A stretch of DNA of 33,984 nucleotides, taken from positions 337,063-371,046 of the forward strand of contig NW_006767453.1 in the NCBI RefSeq assembly GCF_000264995.1, read 5' to 3'. Shown one piece after another: positions 8,654 through 19,976 of this stretch. Positions within the stretch are counted from its first letter, which is position 1. Every line of letters starts with the position of its first letter. Source of the stretch: Punctularia strigosozonata HHB-11173 SS5. Its lineage: Eukaryota; Basidiomycota; Agaricomycetes; Corticiales; Punctulariaceae. Below the pieces are notes generated by a model that made no database searches, had not been told where the DNA came from, and was given only the letters and a program-made list of their open reading frames with translations. The translations under genes were made by a program, and so were the position numbers.

Positions 8654-8735
8654 CGAAGCAGAAGGTAAAGCAGCAATAGCGCGTATTGCCACCGCATATA
8701 CGCTTTTTCTTGACGTTCACGCAGCGTTGAACGAT
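8654..8735. promoter_or_regulatory. 82-bp bidirectional promoter between MRX8-like and SWD3-like genes
   Basis: Only 82 bp separate the two divergent start codons (minus-strand ATG ending at 8653, plus-strand ATG at 8736). Both genes are well supported, so both promoters or 5' leaders must share or overlap this interval or the neighbouring first exons. No clear TATA box is seen. Confidence 0.6.
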
Positions 8736-10174
<1,439 letters not shown>

Positions 10175-10415
10175 ATGCACATATCAATCATCTGTGCTTG
10201 TCGTGGTCCAATCGAAGGTTGTGTTATTATACATCGGCAGTCAGTTCTGGTTATGGATGTTCGCGCTCTTCGTGTATTGTAGTAACGTATAGGTAAATCC
10301 ATGAATCTGCCTACGCATTGATTTGGACACTCTATTGACATTGTAGTCATCACCCGCGCGATGAGAATCGCTTTTGCTGCTCATGGCGACTCTTCCCATC
10401 GCGGATTATTCATAC
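10175..10415. other. Convergent 3' intergenic region
   Basis: This lies between the 3' ends of the WD40 gene and the esterase gene. I see nothing beyond probable 3' untranslated sequence. Confidence 0.5.
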
Positions 10416-11261
10416 TCACTCTTCTGTGGAACGCGCTTGAACGCTGAGTAAGGCTTTGATCAACCGTTCCGCGAGCACTTCGTGCACGTCGCCGGTTATA
10501 TGGAGATCGTCAAGCCAAAAATTACCGCCCTCTTCAGCGATATCGTCATCGGTGAAGCCATAGTTCTCGTGATTGTCAAGGATGTCCCCGACGACGACAT
10601 GAGAAGAAAACACGAACACCGAAGCTTGAGATGCCTCTTGCGCGAAATCACTTGCGAGAGTGCGCAGCGTACCGTTCCACGTCTCAATGCGGGCGCGTAT
10701 CTCGTGCACGAAGTCTACAGCTAGAATAATTACGTTTAGTGCCTCTGACACCGGCACGCCCGACATGAACGTACCTGCAGGAGATCGATCCTTGGGTGGA
10801 ACATCCACGAAAAGGAAGTTTCTTGCACCTGCCTTCACGTACAGGTCGTGTACCGCATCAAAAATACCTTCTATTATTGCCTCGAGCTCGTCCTCCTCTG
10901 TTCTGCCACAGTCGTTGACACCGAGGAACAGAACTGGACGGCATTGATGAGTCATGAACACGCGATCAAGAACTCCTCCCACCGTAAAGGGTCTGACTAG
11001 GGTCTAACACCGGTTGAGAGGCAGGCAGCTGCTTCTTTGGAAATCTGGCGAAGAAATGGGCAAGCTGTTCGGCGAGATCGTCCTCAGCCGTTGCACCAGG
11101 TACGGCGAAGTTGTGAATTGACATCCCCGAGAGATCACGCTGCCGTGGGATATAGTCCACCTAGCGGGACTGTGGTAAATCTTCTGAATTCAATATCCTC
11201 TAATAGGGGAGCGAACCCAAGTTTTCCAAGGTTTGGAACTAAGAGAATCACCGCTAAGAAG
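10416..11261 (-). CDS. GDSL/SGNH esterase (CE16-like acetylesterase), N terminus unresolved
   Basis: Secure exons are 11217 upward (to about 11261), 10983-11160, 10775-10933 and 10416-10720. SGNH blocks are visible: VLLSGDSLS (catalytic Ser), NFAVPGATAEDDLAEQL, FLGVNDCGRTEEDELEAI (Gly and Asn oxyanion residues) and FWLDDLHIT (catalytic Asp-x-x-His). This pattern matches fungal CE16 acetylesterases that remove acetyl groups from plant cell-wall sugars. Introns are 49-56 nt. The 5' end is uncertain: the in-frame sequence before VLLSGDS meets a stop without an ATG. A further 5' exon is therefore needed, possibly from a frame near 11440 reading MSASYRSCGVIMNWN, spliced by a long intron. No secretion signal is evident, so a cytosolic version is possible. 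Confidence 0.8.
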
Positions 11262-11763
11262 GACACTTAGTTGACAGTCAACTTGGATTATTGTCTATCT
11301 GCCCACAATACGACCATGTGTGTTAACGACGTTCTTCCGTGCCATTGAGGGCGCGCATATGTCACGGCAAGTTCACCTACGAGAAAGATGTAGCGACATT
11401 CCAATTCATAATAACGCCACAAGAGCGGTAGGACGCACTCATTCTGAGCCACGAAGAAACCGAGGAACTTTTCTACCTGGGGGAAAGTATTCCTGGGTGG
11501 TTTTCACAAAAAGTTTATAGAAGACAGGGCTGAGGCGTTGACTTGATGGTAAAAAAAGCCGTTAAGGTCAGCTCACTGTTCAAACTCAGAGCAAACGCTA
11601 TGACCCGCGCATCACGTGGATGTATAAACAATCGTTGCAGTCTCGGAAGTGGTGTTTTTCAGAATCGATGCTTTACTTTCCAGGCCATCGTCGCCGTCTC
11701 GACTCAGTTATACCCATCTCCGCCCAGAATCCGAAGACCTGAAGCCAGTGTAGCGAAGAATCC
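11262..11763. other. Intergenic region between the divergent esterase and kinase-like genes
   Basis: This should contain the missing 5' exon of the esterase (minus strand) and the promoter of the kinase-like gene. Other open frames here show no family features. Confidence 0.45.
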
Positions 11764-12900
11764 ATGGGTTACGCTCGTATCAACCACACGATTCTCCGTC
11801 GGCTGTCCAAAGCCGTCGAAGCAGATCCCGAGGGCGACTTAGAAGGGATATTGCATAACCTATACACGTCTTACCCAAGGCTTCGTGCTGCTTCAGACAG
11901 GAAAGCCAAGAAACTCGCTCTCTTGGAAAAGAATATCGATAAACTAGCCCCAAGCACAGTTACGAACGCCCCTTCTACCACCAAAGGCCTGTCGCCTCCA
12001 TCTTTCCTGAAGGCTGTCGATCATGACACCGTCGAGGTCGTCGTGCCCTTGGAAGCGGAGGTTATATCCGTTCTACGCTCAGAAGGAACACCGGGTCAGC
12101 CCATCAGCGAAGCTATCCTACAATTGCTGCGGAGCCGTCCTCCCCTTTATGCCTGTGGCGGGGCTTGCGTTATCCCGCTCTCTGACACTGTCGTAGCAAA
12201 GTTCAGCGACGAAGACTGTCGGTGCGAAATCGCCATGCTACAGTTTCTCGACACCCACGTCCCTACCGTCAATGCTCCCAAGTTTCTTGGGCTCGCCAAT
12301 GTCGGCCCGAGGGCGTGCATGTTCATGACTCGCCTTTCTGGAGAAACTCTGGAGAAAAGATGGCCAGACCTATGCGATAGCCAGAAACGCCAAGTCCGGG
12401 ACTTGCTAGACAAGATGCTCCATTCTCTCCGTACGTTCGAATTGCCAGCTGGCTCGCCCTTCGGCTCGGTTACAGAACAACGTATCTGCAAAGACACTCG
12501 CCAATCTACACATCGTTCCATTCCCAACTCGATAACAACCGAACAGCAATTCAACGAGTTCATCTCCACGTGCAATAGCTCGCGCGTCGCTCCTCGGTAT
12601 CGAAACTGGATCTCCTCCTTGCTGCGGACGAATCATCGGATTCTCCTCACTCACGGCGATCTGCATCCCGCGAATATTATAGTACACACGGACGATGATG
12701 CACGTATCAGCGTGGGGATCATCGACTGGGAAATGGCTGGGTACTATCCGGAATACTGGGAAATGCTCAAGGCTCTGAATACAAGAGCGGTAGATGACAG
12801 AAGCGACTGGTGGGACTGGCTCCCGCCAAGTATTCTGGGGTACGATATCGAAGTCGTCATCGATCGATATATGGAGAAGGCATTGGGCTTATGGTGGTGA
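11764..12900 (+). CDS. Aminoglycoside-phosphotransferase-like (APH family) kinase
   Basis: This is a single-exon frame of 378 residues. The APH/choline-kinase fold is recognisable from VVAKFSDED (ATP-binding Lys146), HGDLHPANII (catalytic Asp299 and Asn304 of the Brenner motif) and VGIIDWEMAGYYPEYWEM (metal-binding Asp321). Fungi carry many such proteins. They are not drug-resistance enzymes as a rule, and their substrates are mostly unknown small molecules or proteins. The first 80 residues are extra to the core and contain a basic helix (SDRKAKKLALLEKNIDKLAP). The ATG chosen is the first of the frame; an earlier overlapping frame (11543-11842) lacks family features. Confidence 0.82.
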   Translation: MGYARINHTILRRLSKAVEADPEGDLEGILHNLYTSYPRLRAASDRKAKKLALLEKNIDKLAPSTVTNAPSTTKGLSPPSFLKAVDHDTVEVVVPLEAEVISVLRSEGTPGQPISEAILQLLRSRPPLYACGGACVIPLSDTVVAKFSDEDCRCEIAMLQFLDTHVPTVNAPKFLGLANVGPRACMFMTRLSGETLEKRWPDLCDSQKRQVRDLLDKMLHSLRTFELPAGSPFGSVTEQRICKDTRQSTHRSIPNSITTEQQFNEFISTCNSSRVAPRYRNWISSLLRTNHRILLTHGDLHPANIIVHTDDDARISVGIIDWEMAGYYPEYWEMLKALNTRAVDDRSDWWDWLPPSILGYDIEVVIDRYMEKALGLWW

Positions 12901-13306
12901 GATAAAGACTTCTGATCTCCTGGACATTTGAGCTGATCGGGACGGCACAGATATCTCGCTTGCGTAGTTTTGATGGCTTTCGATACCTTATCGCCGTATC
13001 GATGTCATATTTGTGTATATTGCTGGTCTCTGCGGTTCACAACACAGATTGTGAAGCAAAAATGGCTATCATCTCTGGCAGTTCGGCGACGCTGGCTGGA
13101 TAGAACCACAGCGCGACAGCATTTTCCATGTGCGCTGCTGCTCGTCGGCTTCGCAGGATCTCATGCCGAGTCATTTGTTGTGTAGCGCCACACACTAGGA
13201 CGCTTCTTCTGGGATCCCATATTAGTCTCGTTGTATTTCCTGGATATATAAGGAGGTAAGTTTCAGCATCGCCGCATCCACCGCTGAAGCGTGGATCCGC
13301 CTCCCA
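12901..13306. promoter_or_regulatory. Intergenic region with TATA box for the downstream small gene
   Basis: No coding sequence is seen. TATATAAG at 13245-13252 lies 55 bp before the ATG at 13307, a normal TATA-to-start spacing for a fungal gene with a short leader. Confidence 0.5.
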
Positions 13307-13705
13307 ATGCCTACCGCTACTCTCGCCGTCGCAATCTACCGCCCCCAGGAAAACTCGAAGTCCCATTGGGCTCTGTGGCTTTCTGTCACAACCGACGGCG
13401 TTGTGGAGGATATCATATACCATGCCGCGGGCGAACCCGGAGCACTGGCTCTAGAAATTCGTCATCACAACCCGCGACAGTCTCGCCGTATTTCGCAAAT
13501 CATCTATGTATCGGATCTCGACTCCGAACGAGACATTCAAGAAGTCCGCGACATCATGGACAGCCAACCGCTACTGAACGATATACCTGTTTGGGGCTGC
13601 CAAGACTGGGTCATGGAAGCGTTGGACACCATGGACGAGGAAGAGGTTTTGGACACGACATGGCCTGAGGCGAAGGAGCAGCTGATGGCAGTCTTCAAGA
13701 ACTAG
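13307..13705 (+). CDS. Small conserved fungal protein (DUF6914-like)
   Basis: This is a single-exon frame of 132 residues. It starts TLAVAIYRPQE, continues HWALWLSV and DIIYHAAGEPGALALEI, then SQIIYVSDLDSE, and contains GCQDWVMEALDTMDEEEVL near the C terminus. The HWAL, then IYHA, then CQDWV pattern resembles small basidiomycete proteins grouped as DUF6914, which have a papain-like look (a conserved His and Cys/Gln-Asp-Trp region). No biochemical role is known to me, and the family name is from memory and moderate in certainty. A well-placed TATA box upstream supports expression. Confidence 0.7.
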   Translation: MPTATLAVAIYRPQENSKSHWALWLSVTTDGVVEDIIYHAAGEPGALALEIRHHNPRQSRRISQIIYVSDLDSERDIQEVRDIMDSQPLLNDIPVWGCQDWVMEALDTMDEEEVLDTTWPEAKEQLMAVFKN

Positions 13706-14504
13706 CTTGCCGTTCCGTCCTTCCGTCGCCGTATACGGTGCTCATAGCGCGCTGACTGACCAATAGCTTCATTCCGTCACCGAGCATGCAGGTTGGTGAT
13801 CCCGTTGCGTCATATGTTCGCGCAGAATCATGAACATGTATCTCCTTCGTCGTGGAACCGCCTTGTATTCAGAATATATCTTGGATGTTGTCTCTCATGT
13901 GGCATCCATCGTCGTCAGCAACTTGTGAAGTTTCGTGTGGGCCTGATGGCAACAAAGCGGGACACCCCGTTCATATTTATCGCTTTTAATCACCCCTGTC
14001 ACAACCAATATTGGGTATCTTTGTTCTATTCAGTGAGCTGTAACTCGAAGGTAGCCGCTCCCTGAGTCTCCTCACCGTCGCAAGCGCCACATCGTGTTGC
14101 TTTAAATAATATCATTCTGAGAGTCAGTCAGATGAAGTTAATGCCGAGGGACCTGGAATCTATAGCAGTTACTTCTTCATCCCCATACCAGAACCCTGCG
14201 GACACACGAAAGGAACCGCAGAATAACAGCAAGCAAATGTCACGTGGGACCTCAGGCCTCAGTACTTTTCGTCCCGCGACTGGCTCTCGAAGTCGCGTCC
14301 GTCAAGGATATACTCACTTACCGGAAAGCAGTAAATCGCAGCGTAGAACCACCGATGAGTAAGGATCCTGCCGAGCGACGGTGGTGGTCCGGGCATCAGA
14401 TACTAGTGACCAGTACGCCATGTTTATGTGCATCGATGTTGCATGAGACGACGCTCGGGGCTCATTGCGGTCGCATGATACTGGGCTAGCTAGCTGCTCG
14501 ACCT
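13706..14504. other. Gene-free convergent intergenic region
   Basis: This stretch of about 800 bp lies between the 3' ends of the small plus-strand gene and the cyclotransferase-like gene. Open frames here are short and without recognisable features. I see no inverted repeats or RNA genes in it. Confidence 0.5.
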
Positions 14505-15053
14505 TTACTCCACTACCCGCGGGACGGCGATCGCTTCGACCTTCTCCCTTGCCTCGGCCCTGATGAACGGACGCAGATACTTCTCGACGTATTCCAACGT
14601 CATCCCCCGCGCGAGGGCGTCCGCGATACCCATGTTCATCCTCCAAACGTACTCCTCGTTCGGCGTGGACTCCAGCACCCGCTCGTGGTCGACATACACC
14701 AGCAATTCCACTTCTTCTCCATCCCGGTTCCCGTCGTTCGAGGCTTGTGACAGAGCGGCGCCCGCCCACGTCACCGTGGCTTTCAAGGACTCTGTGACGT
14801 AAGCGAAAGGGACGCCCTCGTTTCGATCCAGTCGCATCTCGTCCTCGGGCACGAGGGCATAGACCATGCCCACGACGATATCCCCAGGCGCAGGGACGAT
14901 GGTGGCATATCCGCGCTCATTGATGATCCATCGCCAATCGCGGAGCACTGCCATGCCGACGTACGGGCTATTCGGGCACCGGAGCGCCATCTGTTCCAAC
15001 CACAGGTTGGATCCATAGGCAAAGTAAAGCGTGCTTGGCAAGGGAGGGTTCAT
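14505..15053 (-). CDS. Gamma-glutamylcyclotransferase-like protein
   Basis: This is a single-exon frame of 182 residues. The GGCT fold signature is present: LYFAYGSNLWLEQM (YGSNL, residues 13-17), then VGMVYALVPEDEMRLDRNEG with the catalytic Glu at residue 79. A C-terminal helix, YVWRMNMGIADALARG, precedes YVEKYLRPFI. Family members cyclise gamma-glutamyl groups to 5-oxoproline, often in glutathione turnover. The fungal standalone enzymes are poorly characterised, so substrate assignment is uncertain. The start is the first ATG and places YGSNL at the usual distance from the N terminus. Confidence 0.85.
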   Translation of the reverse strand: MNPPLPSTLYFAYGSNLWLEQMALRCPNSPYVGMAVLRDWRWIINERGYATIVPAPGDIVVGMVYALVPEDEMRLDRNEGVPFAYVTESLKATVTWAGAALSQASNDGNRDGEEVELLVYVDHERVLESTPNEEYVWRMNMGIADALARGMTLEYVEKYLRPFIRAEAREKVEAIAVPRVVE

Positions 15054-15379
15054 GCCGTCGTTATGGTATGGAACGTGTGGGTGCGTAAGACGTGAGACCC
15101 GGGCCCGAGACTGGTGTCTTCTCAGGCCTGCGACTGTGCACGCAGTAATCTAGTTCTCACACACGACCTAGCAGATTCGCATTACTCCTCGTGGCCTGGC
15201 GTAGCTGCTGAAGACAATATTAACAAGGTTTACTCGCACAGAGCAGCGCGCCCATCGCCTCATATCAGCACATCGCAAACATTCGCGGCTTGTCCCGTGA
15301 TTGGTACTGCCTGCCGGGCGTCCAGTAGCATATCTGCAGTGTGATTCTGAACATGATGGAGTGCAGGCGATGTCAATGC
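15054..15379. promoter_or_regulatory. Upstream region of the cyclotransferase-like gene
   Basis: No coding sequence is supported here. It should contain the promoter of the minus-strand gene that starts at 15053, and it borders the AT-rich element on the right. Confidence 0.4.
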
Positions 15380-16281
15380 GTACTCGCTCCCGCCGAAAGT
15401 ATGGAAACAGGGTCACGTGCATAACCCGCCCTTTCGTATTTCTGCTGATATTGCACACTGTCGAGTAGGATATGAGAAGTGATTAGTATGTGCACAAAAC
15501 ACATGCTCTCTATACTCAGTTATACTGTGGTCAAATATGTACATCTATTCCATGCTGCAATGATATAAGTCTTTGCTGCTAGGGGATGCTCATACACCTA
15601 TTGGTGTTATGCTGCATGTGTCAGCTTTCATAGAATTATTTCTATTGCATTAATAGAATGTATTGAGCACTATATATATACTGTCTTATCTGTGAGAACT
15701 CATGATCACTACAACAGCCAGAAAATCTGTGTTATCCTGGCATTCACATTGCCTCCTAGAAACTATTACTATTTTCTAATAGACGCATGAAACTTGGTAA
15801 CCCTGGCTCTGAGACTGTTATACCCCTATACCCACTCTATTATATACAGCTTAGAAATTGAGAGTTATGTCCTTTGGTATAGATTTACAGAACTGTGCCC
15901 ATATATGGCACTACTTGCAGCTGATTGACTGCACTACTGCACCAGCTGTAAACACAGGGTAGTAATAATTGTTATTGTATAATATGCAGGGCTTATTGGG
16001 TAGTCATAGCAGCCCACTGACACACTATGATACAATCAGGTATCTGAGATATTCCATCTGAAGTGATTAAAGTACCTGAGTGAAGTACAGGTCATGACTA
16101 TGGCAGTACAGCAAGAGCATGGGTAAAGCACATATGTACAGTATACTATGTAGTCTATAGTTACTATACACACCGTGTCTTGTTGCCTTACTGGCACAGT
16201 TGAGGTGCGAGAGCCAAAAGAGTGTGCAGCAGGAGACCATGCACGTGACCCCGTTTCCATACTTTTGGCGGGAGCCAGTAC
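15380..16281. mobile_element. AT-rich element of about 900 bp with 43-bp terminal inverted repeats
   Basis: Bases 15380-15422 (GTACTCGCTCCCGCCGAAAG and on, ending GGTCACGTGCAT) match the reverse complement of 16239-16281 with three mismatches. A TA lies at each boundary (15381-15382 and 16279-16280), consistent with a TA target duplication and an element of 15383-16278. The interior is strikingly AT-rich compared with the rest of the window, with runs such as CACTATATATATACTG, and has no meaningful open frame. This fits a non-autonomous Tc1/mariner-like element, though the family is inferred from the TA alone. Confidence 0.7.
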
Positions 16282-16998
16282 AGAGCCAGGCAGACCTAGG
16301 GGTTGACTTAGGAGACTAAGGCTGTGTTGGAGACGTTCGCTGATTGGACGGAGATGCCCACGCAGTGGCATCTCAATGTTGCATCCTGCGACGACCAGTG
16401 ATATCGCCCTCGGCGTGTCTTTCTATTCACCGGAAGAGGGTCCTTGTTGGACCACAACGTATCCTGCATGCACTTTGCCACCTATTGCCTCTCGTTCACC
16501 AATATCGACCAAATGACTGTGAGACGAAGCTGGTCATTGGGTCCTACTTCGTTGCACTGGAATCCCTTTCCGATGGCCATCGCCGAGCGATACTATTGGA
16601 ACGCGATGCCACTGGCAGCAACGACCAAGCGGGAGTAGCGTGCCAACACGTGGCAAGCGCACGCCCGAATGCTGCATCGCAATGTACTCAGTAAGGTTTC
16701 TCGAGCAGACGTCGCGTGTAACGGTCCCTTCCGAAGTACTCAACCACGAATAGTGTTCGTCTAAACCGAAACCGCCGGGTTGAGCCCAGCCGCGATGTCA
16801 CTCATGCACACGGTTGCCTCGAGACGTTTCGTGTGAAGCTAATATACGGCATGTAAGGTCTTTTGGAAAGCCTCAAGGCTCGATCGGACGCAGCACGTAC
16901 AACCGTGAAAGCTGCTATATCAGTTCACCAGCAGGCTGCCCCACGCCTGTTTCTCTCCTTCGTGGCGCTGCCTCCCACTTGATCAGACTCTCCTCCCC
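16282..16998. other. Intergenic region upstream of the 701-aa unknown gene
   Basis: Short open frames (for example 16444-16638) are present but lack family features, and their reality is doubtful. The promoter of the gene starting at 16999 should lie at the right end. Confidence 0.4.
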
Positions 16999-19333
16999 AT
17001 GGGCAAGCTATTCGACGCGGACAACTCGGAGTATGTCGCGAATCTCTACGCGAAGCAAATGCAATGCCAGAAACAGGGCCATGCTCTGTGGCAGCCAGGA
17101 CAGGCTCGGATCGGCGACGTCGGGCGTTTTGTTCAGGGCAAGTTCGAGTGTCTGTTCAATATCATCGAGGGGCGGGAGGGGAAGATACGGTTTGAGCCCC
17201 TCAAGCTATCCAAGGAGCATTATGTATTTCACTCTGATGACCTTCCTCCTGGTCCCCATACTTCCAGCAACGTCCGGAAAGTCACGGTTGACATAGGGGC
17301 CTCCGCGTACGTCTCTCACCTTCCGCTCAGAACTCGTGTTTCGACCGGCTAACAGTTTGCACGAAGCTCCCCGGCCTCTATTGGCGGTACTGTGTCCTAT
17401 GAAAGCAGCAGGGACGAGGCTGCCATACTCGTTTTGGGGCAACCCGGCAGACGAACCACTGTACTTAGCGGATACAGACCCTGGCTGGAAGGTATCAGGC
17501 GGCTTAGCCCCCTGATATGGCGGATTGTCGAGGATGAGCTCCAACTGGATCTCCAGGCTGATCCATTGGTGGTCGTCACGGGCCACGTCAAGACGAGTAA
17601 CCCATGGGAGCTCTTCGTCTCCCGGAAGAAGGAGGGCAAAGCGTCTTTGGCGATCAGCGGCGGGGACCCAGTCGCAAATGTGGCCGAAGGTCATGTAGCG
17701 CTGTCGCGAGAGATCAAACCGTCCGGCTTCGAACATCGCAACAAATCGAAGCCGGAGGTTGCCGACAGCTCCAGGATCGCGCCAGAGTCCAAGCTGACTC
17801 TCCCGGATGAATTCCCAGATCAATGTGTGTTCGTACGATGTGCCACTATCAAACGCCAGCGCAACTTCCTGCAGAGCATGAGAAGGCCCCGGCGATCGTC
17901 AGATCAAGTCACCAAGACGGATAACGACCCGCCGAGGGACTCTGCCTTCTCAGAGAAGCCAATTCCACCAATCCCGAACATTGATTCTGAGAAGATCGAT
18001 GCACCCATGGACGACTCGGATACCGATGCAGTGAGTTATTATCATGCCGACCTCCCGTTCTTGACGATTGACGTTGTCCAAGTCTAAACAGGGCTGCTTT
18101 ACCGCTGTCCTCGCTTCCGTGAAAACTTTTTTCCGCCGGATCTCCGATGCTTTCTCGAGAAAGGGCGCATCCCGCCCACCTGTGCTACGTCCTCGGGGCG
18201 GGTTTGGGCCCAGCGACTCCAACATACCGGACGACGACGCCTTATGGGATCGTGATGCATCGGTATACAGCGGCAGCACTGGTAATGGCGCTCGGGGACA
18301 TCGTTCGGTCTCGTTCACATCGTCGATCCAACGGGACGGTTCCAGCTCGGAGTCGACCGTCATCCATCATCGCACCCACCGTATCACACAGTCGACCGTT
18401 AGCACGAGCACACTGCCTGAGAGTTTGGCGAGCTCCACTGGCCTACGTAACATCACGTACAGGCGAACCGCCCGTTCGAGCTCCGTGAGCACCCCGACAT
18501 TTCACGCGCCGCTGCTGGCGAATCCGTCCGCCTCCCGGATCCTGCACGCCCGTCGAGTCTCTGACCTCACCGCCACCAGTCCCACTTTCAGCGTGGACAC
18601 ATCCGAGGTCGACGAGGAAAATCAGGAAGATAACTATTCGGCACGAGACGATCAGCACGAGAACGCGAGCCATGCATCCGCGCGTTTATCCCAGTTGGAT
18701 GATCTGGACCAGGAATACAACGTGCCGTCGAGCGAAGATGATGGAACACCATACAAGGATTACGCTGGCGGAAAGCCGCTTCCATCGCTTCCGTCACCTA
18801 CCGAGGTACTGCATTGTATGCATTGTAAGAGTGGACAGTGTACTTACGATTGCGACAGCCTCGCGTCTATCACGCAGCAAACGACGTATCCAACTATATT
18901 CTGTCGGTATGTACTAAATCACTACGAGGCTATTCTGGTGATTTTATGGATGCGCCTCCAGAAGGAGCCTGGAGCCGAATTTTCTGTTGTCTTCGACGAC
19001 GATATCCTGGAGCTCTGCGGGAACGAGCCCTTCCCCGAAGATATGGACGCTTTCTTGCAGAGGAAGAACGTTCGCGTTGATGTACATGACGGAAGTGCGT
19101 TCGATATGGTTATCGTGAATGATGTTTGTGCTCACGATAGTGCTTACAGTTGCGTGCCTATGCACGTAAAATGGTCGACCGGCGGCGTTCCGGAAGTGCC
19201 GTGCTGGTGTTTACTGTACAATGAACTTCTCTCTCCAAGGCCTGTAATGTCAGAGCACATCGTCGTGTCGCCTCTCCCTGCATCTCTGGAGCGCGTTGAG
19301 CATGTTATCTTTGTTCGCGTCGTCTTCAGGTAA
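16999..19333 (+). CDS. Unknown agaricomycete protein, 701 aa, five exons
   Basis: Exons 16999-17306, 17367-18030, 18092-18805, 18859-18906 and 18962-19333 join in frame. The N-terminal region (MGKLFDADNSEYVANLYAKQ, GDVGRFVQGKFECLFNI, TVDIGASASPASIGG, EAAILVLG) resembles a large agaricomycete family without named function. It contains a possible WELFVSRKKEG strand and a repeated beta-rich pattern. A long low-complexity Ser/Asp-rich middle (residues about 260-560) follows, with a basic segment (SVKTFFRRISDAFSRK). The last part (DDDILELCGNEPFPEDMDAF) resembles the C-terminal piece of the same family. The last exon may be longer than the true coding end, since its final 80 residues look less conserved. 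Confidence 0.6.
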
Positions 19334-19976
19334 AAATGTTGTAGTGCGGACGGTCGCTTCTCATATGAAGATAGCATGTAGGGTGCATGTTATCTGCTCC
19401 TGTGGTATTTAGTCGTCGGATATAGCTGCCGTGTCCGATTCAACAGAATGCAGAATTCAATCGGCAAGAACGATCGATACTGACCATGGCAGTTGATAGG
19501 GACGCCGAAAGCTTGAGCCAGCGGCCGGCTGTCGTTGCATGCGTGCGCTCCTGTGTATGTACTGCTTCGGGAACCAAGCTCTTTTACGTCGTCATGAACA
19601 ACAGCCAACGACGGAAGTGAGAAGCTGCAATGTGTCATACGTCTGGTGCGTATAAATGAGTGCGTTTTGTGCTCGATCATCGACGTATACGCACGGCGGA
19701 TATGCAGGTGCCGTAAGTATGTGTGTATGGTTGAATTGGATTCTGTCAAAGAAACGGCATGTCCGATGCTCCGTCGATGTTTCCACGTGTATCCGAGATC
19801 CTGCTTCGCATATCTTATCATGTCTGGCCAAGCCTTGCCATCGGCATTCGCGCACCGAAACGCAAGCCCGAAGCGCGGTACAAAACATGACTAGAATGTT
19901 GCTAGAACGGCGAGCTATGAATCATTGCCAGACCCCATCACAACCCAGATAACCTCTGGCACTACCCAGAAGATCC
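19334..19976. promoter_or_regulatory. Intergenic region upstream of the ACC deaminase gene
   Basis: No coding region is supported. Several short frames on both strands are unlikely to be genes. It contains the 3' end region of the preceding gene and should contain the ACC deaminase promoter. I see no clear TATA box next to the start. Confidence 0.4.

Noticed and set aside
11764-12900. Antibiotic-resistance gene (aminoglycoside phosphotransferase)
   Set aside because: The fold matches the APH superfamily, but fungal members are diverse kinases, and nothing in the sequence points to an aminoglycoside substrate.
13037-13423. 128-codon minus-strand frame upstream of and overlapping the small DUF6914-like gene
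   Set aside because: It is antisense to a supported gene with its own TATA box and shows no recognisable protein pattern.
16444-16638. Possible small gene (64 codons) between the AT-rich element and the 701-aa gene
   Set aside because: No family features and no clear promoter or intron; not enough to call a gene.
15054-16998. Centromere-like or origin-like AT-rich region
   Set aside because: The AT-rich part is confined between inverted repeats of a typical transposon-like element, which explains its limits better.
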